Source of the DNA: Oryza sativa Japonica Group
Lineage: Eukaryota; Streptophyta; Magnoliopsida; Poales; Poaceae
Direction: 5' to 3'
Assembly: GCF_034140825.1 (NCBI RefSeq)
Contig: NC_089039.1
Location: forward strand, 25,734,501-25,798,500
Length of the DNA stretch: 64,000 bases
Part shown: positions 35,675-48,726 of the stretch, piece by piece
How the letters are laid out: each line of letters begins with the position of its first letter
Position numbering within the stretch: the first letter of the stretch is position 1
Notes under the pieces: generated by a model
What the model was told of the DNA's origin: nothing
The model's input: only the letters and a program-made list of their open reading frames with translations
Databases searched by the model: none
Translations under genes and position numbers: made by a program

Positions 35675-36170
35675 GAAGAGAAGAGATAGAGATAGGATAC
35701 CAGCAAAGTTACTTGGGTTTACTTTTTAGTTCACGGGTTTACTAGATCACGAACCAAATTTTAACGGGCCTAATTGGGCATTAGTGTCCATATGAAAAGC
35801 GGGCTCAGTTGGGCCAACAACTATATTTGCTGTTTAATTTCCAAGGGTCCGAAACGAATAATGTGACCGCGGATCAAACAGCTGGGACCTCCTTCCAAAG
35901 CAGGGAGCGAAATCCGCTCTTGATTCGTCTGATAAATTACAGCGGCAACGGCAATGCAGCACAATGGTAGACAATGGACACATATATACTCATACACAGT
36001 GAAGCACTCCATGTAGAATACAATAGCGAAGACTTTCAATGATCAGGTTGGCCATTAGGAGAAGATGTAGACCACGTCGAACGATTTCCTACATTGCATT
36101 TAAATGTGTTCATTTGATCAGAGGAATAATGAACGGATAGCAGACAGCGTAGCAGGAAGTGACAAGAGAC

Positions 36171-39100
36171 TCACGATTTTTTCCCAATAAACGTAGGGCT
36201 GTAGTTGTAAATCAGGTTGTCCAACACCTTGTCTGCGGGAGGTCTGTTCTGGGACTTGCGGGCTTGGCTGTTTCAAGTCAGAGCGACAGGGTGAGAATGC
36301 GATGAACATGATTTACTGCAGTGGAATTGCAAATTTAGCACTTGCATATGGATAGCATGCACTGGAAGGAGCATGGTGCAACAGAAGCATTGCAATTTAC
36401 TGGTATGTTTCAGGCTTGTTGCAACAGAAGCTATAAACAAGGAACGATTGAAATGACCTGGGATTATTTGGTCTGCAGCCAACCCATAAAGGGTGTGTGA
36501 GTGTGTCATGCACTCATGCTCATGCTGTACCTCAATCGGTTTTGGGTTTTGCTTCATAGCGAAAACTGTGGTTGCTTGTGGGGAGCATGGCTTACAATTG
36601 TTTTGAAATATAAAAACGCTGTGCACGAATGCTACAAACTGAACAGCTACTGTGATTACGCATAATCGGGAAGTGCCAGTAAAAGATTAAAATTATCATT
36701 AAAAGGAGAGATACTGACATGAAAGGTTAATGGCCCATCATCGTCTTAGATTTAATTCCATAGAATAATTTGGACATGTAATGTGCCACCAACGCAAGTA
36801 TGTTTTCAACTTTTCATCACAGAATGATATGCATGACCAAAAATATCAAGGACAGTAGGATGCAGTCATGGAGTAATGCCAACTTAATGAATAAAGTGAG
36901 CGCCTTAATCACAGACCTGATAAAATAGTTGGCAAAATTTTGTGTCACTTGTACTGCCTCCTCGCTGTGTGGAATCATTTGTTTACCAAACTCAAAAATA
37001 GCTTTCTGCAGTATGCAAACAAACTTATCATGGTAAAAAGGCATCATTTACCCAAGTGCTGAGAATCAGATAAATTACAGAGGAGAACATTTATAAAAGG
37101 AAATATTGAGTAGCACATTAATGCATAATCTTTAGAAATGTTGTATATTTTGGAGATGGAACAAGTTAAAATATAAAACAGTGATTCAAAAATGCCATAC
37201 ACTTCAAGTTTAAAACAGAGTAAGACCCAAACTTGGTAGGTGGCTTCACTACTCTGGGTACCCACCATTCCAGCACAAGAGACTAAAAATAGTTCCACAA
37301 ATGTCAAATAGTGATAAGTATGATTGCAAAATGGGCTTATCCTGTCAACTGGGTAGCAGATAAATATTCAAACTTCAAGCATAACCAGTAGCACTATGGT
37401 CAGCATACCTCAGGATGCCACTGAGTGCATGTGATAGGATATTTGTTTGCTTGCACGGTTGAGACATAGACCTGATTTTCCAAATGAAAGGAAATTAGTT
37501 TGTTGTACCTTAAAGGAACTGGTGATCCTTCAACGAGATCAGAACACTGGAGATCTAGATGACAGTTGTCCTTTTATACCACTTAATACCACCACAGAAT
37601 CAGATTAGATAAATACAGACTATTTAAGTGGCAGGATAAGGAAAGAAAAGATAACTATAAATTTACTTGAGAGACAAAAGGACCTTCATTAATATATTCT
37701 TCATGCAGGAGATAAAATAAAAAACGACTACATTTTGTACCTCGCCATTTTCATCAGGTGAGGTTGTCAGAATCTTGAAGAAACTTGATAAGGCAACATT
37801 CTCTCGCAATGTCTTGGGTGATATACCATACTTTGACCAGTTGAGAAAATAAACCATGTTAGGAAAATTAACAAACTAGAGAGTAAGGATGATTATTCTA
37901 CATAGAAAGAGTTATTCTGAATAACCACCCATGATATATATCATGTTTAAGATTTCACAGGGAGTTGATTTAAAAAAAAATTGAAAATAGAATGCAGGAT
38001 TTTACTCACTTTGTGGTTTTGCATCACAAGACAACTGGTGCTTAGTTTCTTGATGAGATCAGGATCAAATCTGTGAATTTAGATAATGTTCAATACTTAA
38101 TTCCACTATTATAATTACAGATTAGCCAAAGCAATAACATGGACAGAGAACACCAAAATGGCCTATATATATTACACTCAGTTGCAATTTATCTTGTGAA
38201 AAAGAAATTACTAACCTATATAAGATGGGACAAAATAAAGTATGAAATCTCCAAGTGCCCATCAAAAAATAACAAGAAAGGTTGCATTAGCATTCAACAC
38301 ATACCTTTCAAATACTGATCCCTCAAGTGAAGAGTAATTGGGAAATTGAAGAGTAGATGCTTGATTTGTGGCACTGAATGACTCCAAGATATTATTGTCC
38401 TAATGTCATAGCAATAAGAAATATTATTTGCTGGTTATTGGCAAAAAAGCGGGATGAGAAACAAGTATACTTGGCCTCTTCAGGAAAATAATACTGTAGT
38501 CATCGATTCACTTCTTTACACAAGGCATTAGAAAAGATTCTTTCTGTAACATCTAACTGACCATTTCCCTCAACAAGACATCTATTTAACCTAGTAAGGC
38601 TATAAACAATCCAGAGTCCCCTCGCCCCCTCTTTGTTGTGTAGAGTCCGAAAAGGAGTGAAATTACCTTGCTGACAATCATGCTTACAAGCTCAAAACCA
38701 AGACACTGTGCAAAAAGTGGAAATGGAATCCCTGCATCATTCTTGTCCAAGACATACTAAAAGAGAACAAAACAACGAAAACTACAATTAGTCCTTCCAT
38801 TATGTGTGGGTTAGGATAAATAAGGTAGATGTAATGAAGTTGTGTTGCGGCACTCAGATGGGATATGTTATAGTACAAATAACAAGAATAGAAGAGAAGA
38901 ATGCATCAGCTATGAATCAGAACGTGATGCTCAAAAGGTACCTGAAACACTTTCTTTATGGTCTCAAAATATGGGCCACTCTTCACCGAACCACCAGTAA
39001 ACAGAACACCGTTAACCAAACTCAGTTTCTGTTGTAGAAAATGCACAAGCAAAACCATGAGGAAGTTATTTCATGAAAAAAGAAAACATAAGTAGCATGT

Positions 39101-40109
39101 AAGCAGGGCCACCAAGTACTTCACAATTGGCCTATTTCAGGAGATGATGTGTTTGCAAAAGATAAGCAAAGATGTATGGTAACCTAAAACATGACAGGCC
39201 AACTATTCCAGACAGATCTGAAGTACCCAAATGATTCCAAAGGTTCGTCCTAAATAATTGGCATAACCAAGTATTTAAACAATTCAGCTAAATTCACATT
39301 TGATATTGACAGTTCAGGCATCCACATATCAATCCATGCTCAATGAGGTTTCCAACCAACTACGACCTGATAGGCTGAAGAAAAACCACAAGAAACTAAA
39401 AAACAATCCGGCTGGTTCAGCATCCAGCTCAACACAAGGAGCGAGACTAATGATAGTGAGCAGTCAGATAGCATTTTACGAGACACAAGCCTTAAGAGTT
39501 TTGCCTCCTCGACAATTTGGAATAATCTATGGAATGGTATAAAATAATTAACACTGATAAACTTAAAATATACTTTGGCAGTTGCTTAGAGAGGATCACT
39601 ACACCTGTTTGTTTCCCATTTGAATGGATTAGCACCAATTCTTCAAAACGCAGGGGAATGCAATGTAGTGGCGAACACATCACGAAGAATTTTCTAGACA
39701 ATGACGAATTGACGAACATAGCACGACTCCACGCGCACACATTTGGAAGCGGAACGAAGAACGGGAGAAAGGGGGGAAGGGAGGGAGTCTCACGGACCTC
39801 GAGGAGGCGCTCCTCGGGCTCGTTGTAGATGAGCGGGACGACGCGCGCCCCGGCGGACTCGACGAACTTGACGTAGGAGGCGGCGATGTAGGAGGCGGCC
39901 GTGCCGTTGCTGACCCTCCCGCCCGCGCCGTCCCCCGGGTGCGACACGATGCCGATCACCGGCCGGTCGTACGCCGCGGGGTCCGTCGGCGCCGCACACG
40001 CCCTCCCCCTCGGCAGCCGGATGACCCCCTCCGCCGCCGCCGCCGAGCGGTGGAGCACGGCGGCGACCGCGAGGAGGAGGAGCAGGCGATGGGGAGGAGG
40101 AGAACCCAT
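36171..40109 (-). CDS. GGH: Gamma-glutamyl hydrolase (folate/antifolate polyglutamate hydrolase)
   Basis: GGH (peptidase family C26) removes gamma-linked glutamates from folate polyglutamates, in plants in the vacuole. Nine minus-strand exons (40109-39798, 39028-38942, 38756-38667, 38399-38305, 38070-38010, 37830-37741, 37471-37409, 37005-36917, 36267-36171) join in frame to 327 residues. There is an N-terminal signal peptide (LLLLLAVAAVLH), then PVIGIVSHPGDG, VLFTGGSVKSGPYF, the nucleophile Cys151 in PLFAQCLGFEL, and the catalytic His264 in CTQWHPE, split from KAIFEF by an intron. The C-terminus IYNYSPTFIGKKS is typical for plants. Introns 3 to 8 are AT-rich and intact. The promoter lies at 40.1-40.3 kb. 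Confidence 0.95.
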
Positions 40110-40600
40110 CGCTGCTGCTCCCGTGCGTGAGGAGTGCGTCTCACGCGACGCGAGATGTGAGGAGGAAGGAGAAAGTTGTTGGTGGCAAAGTGAGACGAGA
40201 TAATTATCTGAGATATGCAAATGACGCATCGGTTTGAGATTATACCTTTTTAATTCGTGAATCGTGACCAGCGTGTAGTAATCAATTGGAGATAGGGACA
40301 TGCCAATTATTTGATCTCGGTCCGTTTCAAAATAAATTCATCTTACTCCTCCTGTTTGTTCATAAGTAGATTTATTTTTTATAATCACTGTATGAAAGTG
40401 TGTAGAAGTAAGAAATAAATATATCAATAATAGATAAATAATTGTATTGGGATTTGAGAATCTGATCATTTTTTGTTTGTATTTATGTGTTGGATGGGTG
40501 AAAAATAATTTTTTTAATGATGGAGGGTGTAGACATAAAAGAACTGATGAAGAAAACGATAAGTAAATCAAGGAAAATAACAAGCATGTACAAAATCTGT

Positions 40601-41036
40601 TGTCGTGGACTTATGGTAGAGGATTTTTTTTCATTTTTTGGAGCCTTTTAATTTTAAATTTTAAAAATAAACCATTTCAAAATTTATTTCTAAAATTCGA
40701 ACCTTTTATGCCAGCCCACCTAACGCGGCAAAACAGTACTAACACGCCACCTACGGTGGCCGTGACAGTTTTATCCTGTTACACTAGCGAAAGCGACGTG
40801 ACCAAATAACACTGTCACGCCAACGAGGGTAATGTGGCCAAATAACACTGTCATGCCAACGAGACCAGCGTGACAATATTATTTTGCTACGTTAGTTTGG
40901 TTTGCATGACTAAAAGATTCACATCTTAAAAATAAGTTTTAGAAGAATTTATTTTTAATATTAAAATTAAAAGGTTCACAAAATTTTAAAAAATTCAGGA
41001 GGATCCTACGCAACTGTCCCACGACATGATAATTGA
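40601..41036. mobile_element. Inverted-repeat DNA element, 436 bp, unclassified
   Basis: It starts tgtcgtggac and ends gtcccacgaca. Inside, aaccttttatgcca and ccttttaattttaa in the left half oppose ttaaaattaaaaggttcac in the right. The centre has four imperfect copies of aataacactgtcacgccaac. The form is that of a nonautonomous DNA transposon. The flank 40330-40600 carries an eroded Stowaway-like start (gtccgtttcaaaataaattc). Confidence 0.5.
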
Positions 41037-41410
41037 TATGTGGGATCTACCATCCACGGTCCCATATGTTAGTGAACTTATTTCTCTCTAGTTTTGGTTG
41101 GAGGATCTTGTTCAGGTTCCGAAGGGAAAAAATTCACAAGAGATCTACTATATGTTCTTCTTTATTCATTTTTCTCCAAAATTTTTCAAATTTCCTCCAT
41201 TTTAAAGGAGGCGTCAGTCCTGAAGCAGCAAGTTCTGAAGGTGCAACGGTGTACTAGCAGATATTTCATTCGTCCAGGATGATTGACAAAACAAAGTTAA
41301 TTACACAGATGCAGAGGTAACTGCACAGCAAGGACAGTTCAGTTATGCAAACTAGACCCTTATTAGGCAAGGTTTAGCGAGGCAGACAGACACACATAAT
41401 AGCAACTGAA

Positions 41411-42538
<1,128 letters not shown>

Positions 42539-42606
42539 TTCTCGATCAATGTGTTCCTTTTTGTTAATTTGGTGTGATCATCTACATTGGGATGCATTTG
42601 GTTTAG

Positions 42607-42614
42607 TTTATATA
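42607..42614 (-). promoter_or_regulatory. TATA box of the haemoglobin gene
   Basis: TATATAAA on the minus strand, about 70 bp upstream of the start codon. Confidence 0.65.
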
Positions 42615-42770
42615 GGCAGCTAGCAGGGTGGCTGTCCAGCGTGTGAAGAAGCTTAGAACCTCATTTTGATTATTTTTAATTAGCTGTGGCTCTTTGAACG
42701 CGTGTGCAGGCAAGAGAGACATCTGATCTGGAAAAACTAAGCTATCTGGATGATTCTCTCGATACATTGG

Positions 42771-42869
42771 GGCGCCCCTAATGCTCGATTAGTCGCGCGC
42801 GGTCGCACGGGCGCGCGACCACTAGATCCACTACTACTACAACTCATACACTACTACTGCTACTGCTAC

Positions 42870-42903
<34 letters not shown>

Positions 42904-43551
42904 CTTTGTATACATACATATAAACTTTATATTATTGTATACGTACGTATAAATTTTGTATTAATAATATAAATTTTATGTATATGTATACAAAGTATAT
43001 ACATACGTGTATATATAATTTTATGTGTACCAAAAATTGATGTATACAAAATATACACATATACAAACTTTATATACACGTGTATAAACTTTGCATACGC
43101 GCATACAAACTTTACATACACGTATATAAACTTTGTATACGTGTATACAAACTTTGCATATATGTATACAAACTTTGTATACGTACATATTAAAAACCAA
43201 GAGAAAAAAATATGAATACAAAGTTTGTATATGTATGAATACAAACTTGGTATAGACATGAATACAAACTTTATAACACGTACATCTTAAAAAAAAGGGG
43301 GGGAAACCAAAAACGGAAGAGAAACGAAAAAAACAAAAAAAAAGACGGAAGAGAAACGAAATAAACAAAAAAAAAAGGGAAGAGAAACGAAAAAAAACAG
43401 AAAAACAGAAGAGGAAGAAAAAAAAACAGAAAAATCGCTCCTCAGTCACGGCGCGCCGTCGGCTGCCCTCTCCGCGCGCGACACGTGTTCAGTCGCGCGG
43501 GAGAGACCGCACGCGACTAGCCGTCCATTAGCTTTTTAGGCTGGGGACGCC
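42771..43551. mobile_element. 781-bp inverted-repeat element with minisatellite core (candidate new MITE type)
   Basis: The left end ggcgcccctaatgctc, then tagtcgcgcgcggtcgcacg, is matched inverted at the right by ggcgtccccagcc and tagtcgcgtgcggtctctcc. TTGG lies outside both ends (42767-42770 and 43552-43555). Between the GC-rich arms are a trinucleotide run, (TA)n at 42870-42895, many tatacaaactttg units in both orientations (42895-43260), and a purine-rich array of gaagagaaacgaaa units (43310-43430). A ctttctttctttctttcttt run follows at 43573-43592. Confidence 0.5.
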
Positions 43552-43974
43552 TTGGAAGATCGCATCAGGTTGTCTTTCTTTCTTTCTTTCTTTAGTTCTT
43601 TATTTATATTGCAAGATCATTACGTAGTATTCCATGCTACATGATGAACGCATATGCATGGTGGCCCATATATATGACCGTATCTCACTGCCTGATTGAT
43701 GGAACTTTGACAGCTTCTAGTACAGATCAATCAGTGTTAAACTCCGTCCCATACTCCCATTCCCATATATTTGCCTGTGTTCTGTATGCTAATAGTATAT
43801 TGGAATGATTCAGGATTTATTCTGTGGAATAATTCATGATTTCTGACTTACTGTTACTAGTAAGACAATGGTAATTGCCAAGTTCTTCTGCTATGATGCA
43901 TCCATTGAACTACCAATCAGATATGTACTTGATAGTGCAATGACAACGGGTGTGTGGTTTCAATCTTGAGGTCC

Positions 43975-44205
43975 CATGTTTAATTCTTAACACGCTCACA
44001 AATTTATTCTTAAAAATTGTTTGGAGGGATGTCTCTCCCTCCAAATCTTGTTTTTTTTAACTACCAATCAAGGAATCAACACAAGAAAATATGTTCACAA
44101 TTTCTTCTTAAAATTTATTTGTTGGAGGGACATCTCTTTTTCCAACTCTCGTTTTTTTTTTGTTTGGTGAACTACCAATCAAGGAACCAACACAAGAAGC
44201 TAAAA
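43975..44205. repeat. Imperfect tandem duplication, about 120 bp
   Basis: ttggagggatgtctctccct, then actaccaatcaaggaatcaa and cacaagaa, recurs as ttggagggacatctcttttt and actaccaatcaaggaaccaa with cacaagaa. No gene lies in 43560-44340. Confidence 0.6.
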
Positions 44206-44348
44206 ACAAAACTCACCAGTAGCTATAGTATATGCACTATGCAAGCTATATCGATTTTTTTTTTTGAAAGAAAGAACTGTAAGTATCAATTTATTTATTT
44301 TTTTTGCCAAAACTCATCAGATCAATACATGATTTTGTCAGCAACAAC

Positions 44349-44546
44349 CTGAGGAAGAACTTGAGCGCGATGTCGGCCGCGGGCTCCCCCTTCATGGCAT
44401 TCCACGCGCTCAGCAACGAGCTTCTCTTGCTCCTCGCTGAAGGTGGCAGCCGCAGCCGCAGGAGGATCCTCCTCCACGACCACGGCCGCAGGCGCGGCGG
44501 CGGTCATGCTCGCCGCCGGTGCATCGCTGCTGCTGCCGCTGCTCAT
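44349..44546 (-). pseudogene. Orphan haemoglobin first exon, frameshifted
   Basis: On the minus strand an ATG at 44546 opens MSSGSSSDAPAAS, an Ala/Val-rich stretch, then FSEEQEKLV, the standard start of a class 1 plant globin. One extra T after the codons for EKL then shifts the frame. In the shifted frame the next residues are LSAWNAMKGEPAADIALKFF, followed by the normal globin exon 1 donor (CTCAG/gttgtt). No exons 2-4 follow in the 1.8 kb between here and the intact haemoglobin gene. It is best read as the remnant of a tandem globin copy. An alternative first exon for the downstream gene is possible but would be out of frame. Confidence 0.75.
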
Positions 44547-45603
44547 CTCGTCCTCCTCTCCGACAAGGAAGGCAGCAGAGAGCAACCTATCGACGTCTCG
44601 AAAGGCCAGGATAGTGGGCACTGCGACTCTGCGAGTGTTGCATTGTATCCAGCAGAGAGAGGTTTGATCACCTCATCACCTCACCAGGTAGCAAAAGGCC
44701 AAGATTTCGCTGGATTGACGTCCGGATCCATGGATGGCTCACGATCAAAGGGATACGGCTGCCGTTATCGGCAAAGGGCAGAGAATATCTGCAAGTACAG
44801 ACAGGCAACACCGACAGCAGAAGCATGCAACCGAGCCTTCTCCTTGAAACTTTCTGAGTAAATTTCGCAAAACTATGTATACTTGTACCAATCATAAAAC
44901 TAGCAAGACCGTGTATCATATGGTTTTGTGATAATTTGATAAAAATATCTGTATTTTTGCAAAATTTACTACAGCATTTTCCCTTCAGTTTCACTGGATC
45001 TTACTTGCACGAAATCTTTAAAAATCGATGGTGGATGTTTTATTTTTTTTCTTAGAACTTCTAGGACTTATTTAATTTATTAAGTGTCATGTAGCAATTT
45101 AGGAGCGTTTTTAGGATCTCCACGTGCCGGTTCAAGAGCGTTTTATAGAAAGTTTAATGGATTTTTAGTATATAATAGATCTTTGTATCCTTCGGTTTCA
45201 CTTATTCTCACTTGCATGAAATCTTATTAAATTTACATAAAATTTCACATTGTTGACGCTATAATCAAATCCAAATCATTCAATTTTTTAATTTCCCTTT
45301 TTGTTTTGAACATCAATTTGCCCATTTTATGTCTGTCAATTTGTCCATTTTTTTTTGTTTGAGATAGGAAGAGCAGAAGCTAATTTAGAGCAGAGGAGAG
45401 GAATGGGCCGCCCAGCCCGGCAACCAATTTAAGCCTGCAACACCGAGGCCCATAAGGCCCATATGCCCTCGCTCTCAGCACGCGAGGCCTCCGATAGCGC
45501 GCCGCCGTGTCCGAATCGCGGATCGGATTTGGGCTTCCGTTGCCGGCGGCGCTAGGGTTTTGGAGAGGAGGCGAGGCGATCGGAGGCGGGGGATCGGAGA
45601 GCG

Positions 45604-47820
45604 ATGGCGCTGACCAACTTCATCCTGACGGTGGTGGGCGTGGGCACGGCGGTGCTGCTGCTGCGGAGCGACGTGAAGCAGTCGGCGTCCATCTTCCGCC
45701 GCAACGTCCGCCACATCCGCAAGTGGCTCGAGGAGGAGTCCGCCGCCGCCGCCAAGTACGGCCATTTACCTCCGCCTCCTCCCAGCTTTGTCTGCTCTCG
45801 CCTCTAACTACATGTCTTAGCTCATGATCTCCAGCCTCCTTTTGCTAACTGCGCGTCTAATTTGATGCCCAAGTTCGACTGTATTTGAATTGCTGATGGC
45901 TGATTTTTTATTTTTGTAGTTAACGAAATTGCTAAAGTAGAGTTAGTACAATTCTAGTGCAATCATGTTGAGGTAATTCCAGTGAACTAGAGGGATCGGA
46001 CTTGATAATTAGTACTCTTTTCCAGTTTCCGCTTCCTATGAATCCCCAATCCAGTTGATAGTTAGTACTCTTTTCCAGTTTGCGCTTCCTATGAATCCTC
46101 AATCCGGTGACATGTGTGGTACGCAGCCGCCACCAAGTACGGCTGTTTAACTCTGTCTCCTCCTAGCTTATCTGCTCTCGCCGCTAACTATCTGTCGTAG
46201 CTCATGATCTCCCGTGCCCTTTTGCTAAGGTTGCGGCTAATTTGATACCCAGGTTCGACTGTATTTGAATTCTTGCTGGCCCTTTTTTTTGTAGTTATGC
46301 AAATTGCTGAAGTAGAGTTAGTAGAGTTCTACTCCAATCCTGTTGAGGTAATTCCAATGAACTAGAGGGATCAAACTTGATAATTAGTACTCCTTTCTAG
46401 TTTGTGCTTCCTATGAATCCCCAATCCAGTACATGTGTGGTCATCTGCGGTAGCATATTGTGTATGGATAACATGGAATCGAATGAGAATCAACCTGCCT
46501 GTCTAAAGAAGTATCATGAGGTGCCAATGCCGCGCAAGAAGTGATATGTTCTGATTTCCTATACAGTATGTAGAATCTTGTTATGTGGTTGTCAAGTGAC
46601 GTGCTGCTTATTCTACATGCTCAATTGTCAACTCTGTGGCTACAATCAATTTCTGCACCAGTGGATAAGACCTCTACTTATGCTGCACATTTCTCTTGTA
46701 GATTGAATGTCCTAGATTCACAGCTGTAAGGTTCTTAACTCGACATGTCGACATCTTGGCTTGCAATTTGTATCTCTCTATGTCACACTGTAAAGTTGTG
46801 GGCTCTTTCACTCCATGTTTTTCCATGTTTCACATTTCGTCAATCATACCTGTTGGAGCTAAAATACCAGCACATGGGGTTAACTCATAATTCTTATTTT
46901 CAACTTAGTAAACTTTCACAGTTTTATACTTTGTCTTTCAGATGCTAATCTATTTTCTGTTTCAAGTTCCTTTGTGAAGAGTGGATAGCTCACTAGCTTT
47001 TTTTTTCTTTCACACGGTTCTACCCATTGGAGTGTTTTGTTATATCATTTATGGCTTTGTCAAGGGTGCATAAATTGCTTTGTGGCTTTACTGTATATTT
47101 GGTTAGTTACGATGGATTCTAGATCAACTAATCAACTTCATCCAAGCTAGCCAGATTTTGATTTCGTGTGTTGCCATATGCTCCTCAACTTTTGGATATT
47201 ATAAGACCATGTCATTGTTGATAATGCCAACAGTAGTTGAGTAGCCCATTAACTTCATGTCTTGGTCTTTTTAGCTCTTATCTGTTTTTTTATAATGCTA
47301 TTGGGTTTGGGTATTTCCTACCTTCCTGGCATAAAGGCTTAACTGACTGATTTCTCTTGTAGCATTTTATATATATCATTGCTGAAATCAGATTTTGCTC
47401 TTTGAATATGAGAAGAAATCAGTTTACTAAGCTTATGTGCTAGAGTCTGGTTAAAATAGAAAAGCTTATGTGCTAGAGTCTGGTTAAAATAGAAAAGCTT
47501 ATGTGCTAGGGTAACATTAGCAGCAGTTGGGATCTGCAACTCTTCCATGGTTCCATGTGTGCACTATCTCATAATGGTGTTCAGGCATTTGTGGGTTTGA
47601 CTTTGTGATGCATTTTGTTTAGCCATTACATTTTTATCGACACGTTATTTTGGGCTTCGTTGAAAAGCTCTGGTAAATGTAAGTCAATGCAACACATCTG
47701 ATCTCCGCCTTCTGCTGTATCTTCTTTCATTTCTGCAGACCTGCTGAGCGGGCTGCACCTAAGGAGCTGGAGTCCCAGGCTGCAAAGAAAGATGTTACCC
47801 CCAAAGATGATAAGCATTAG
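45604..47820 (+). CDS. 77-residue single-pass membrane protein, unknown function
   Basis: Exon 1 (45604-45755) and exon 2 (47739-47820) join in frame inside a Lys codon. The N-terminus MALTNFILTVVGVGTAVLLL is a hydrophobic anchor, followed by a basic amphipathic segment (RRNVRHIRKWLEEES) and a charged tail ending TPKDDKH. It looks like a small organelle or endomembrane protein conserved in plants. I know of no assigned role. The long intron contains a tandem duplication that copies the end of exon 1. The spacer 44547-45603 upstream holds no other gene and ends in a GC-rich leader (45.4-45.6 kb). Confidence 0.8.
45743..46441 (+). repeat. Tandem duplication that includes an exon-1 donor
   Basis: Copy 1 (45743-46120) and copy 2 (46124-46441) align throughout with a 381-bp offset: gccaagtacggccatttacc versus accaagtacggctgtttaac, and gttcgactgtatttgaatt and gaactagagggatc occur in both. 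Copy 1 also contains a 60-bp internal repeat (gttagtactcttttccagtt). Divergence is moderate, so the event is old. Confidence 0.85.
47430..47511 (+). repeat. 33-bp tandem repeat, about 2.5 copies
   Basis: Units begin aagcttatgtgctagagtct and end ggttaaaatagaa. The first two are identical and the third is partial, inside the intron. Confidence 0.9.
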
Positions 47821-48297
47821 ATGATAGTATTTCACTTTATGTTCTTGCATAATGTAGTGTTGATGTGGGAGCTAGAATTCCGAGGTAGCACTTGTGAAAA
47901 ATTTTTAGTAGGATATTCAATCTTGATGAGAATTTTACTCAATAAACTAGGACAAATGGGTAGCTAAATGCATGTGATTTGTACTTGTTTATTAAGGCTT
48001 TGGACATGAAATATATCACATATGGAGGGGCTACTGACTACTGAGTACAGTTTGAACAACTGAGAGCATTTCATATTTCTGCTTGTTATCATATTTATCC
48101 GATGAGATCAATCGACAAGTCAGTAACCAAAAGTGTGACTTGTCTATCCATGTTTTGCTGGCACCATTTACCTGGTGATTTTGTCATTTTTTATGTAAAT
48201 TTAGCTACAAGTTGCCATGTGTGCTTATCAAAACATGAATGTGCCTACTTGTTTTTATTACGACTAGATTTGACGTTGTTGAGTCACATCACGTGTG

Positions 48298-48425
48298 GTT
48301 AGTCCTAATCTCTAAAATTATACTGTACTACATTGTTGCTTAGTGTACTAACTCTAGATTTAGATTAGTCCTAATTTCTAACATTATATTGTTGCTTAGT
48401 GTACTAACTCTAGATTTAGATCTAG
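48298..48425 (+). repeat. Imperfect tandem repeat, about 60-bp unit
   Basis: ttagtcctaatctctaaaat and gtactaactctagatttaga recur as ttagtcctaatttctaacat and gtactaactctagatttaga. The rest of 47821-48726 is 3' UTR of the preceding gene and the promoter of the next. Confidence 0.8.
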
Positions 48426-48726
48426 ACTGCGCTGGTTCTTAGTCAAATTCTAAACTTATTATCGACGGCGGCACACAAAAATTCGTAATTACAGTACGAG
48501 TTTAGTACTAGTCACTGAATGTGGGCCCTCGTATCCGTGTCTCGATCTGGGCCCCACCTGTCAGTGTCTCATCCTAGGATGCAACTCCGGAGGCGAGGCG
48601 TCCAATTAATCCGTTCATCTCCCGCGACGCGATGCTTCTCGTCGGCAAAAGTATATTCCCCCCCAGCTTCCTCTCTCCGGCGCCGCTCGCCGCCTCCGAC
48701 TCACCGGCACGACCGCGCGGCTCCAC

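Noticed and set aside
42927-43449. Tyr/Cys/Phe-rich minus-strand frames
   Set aside because: Pure translation of the tatacaaactttg minisatellite and the purine-rich array.
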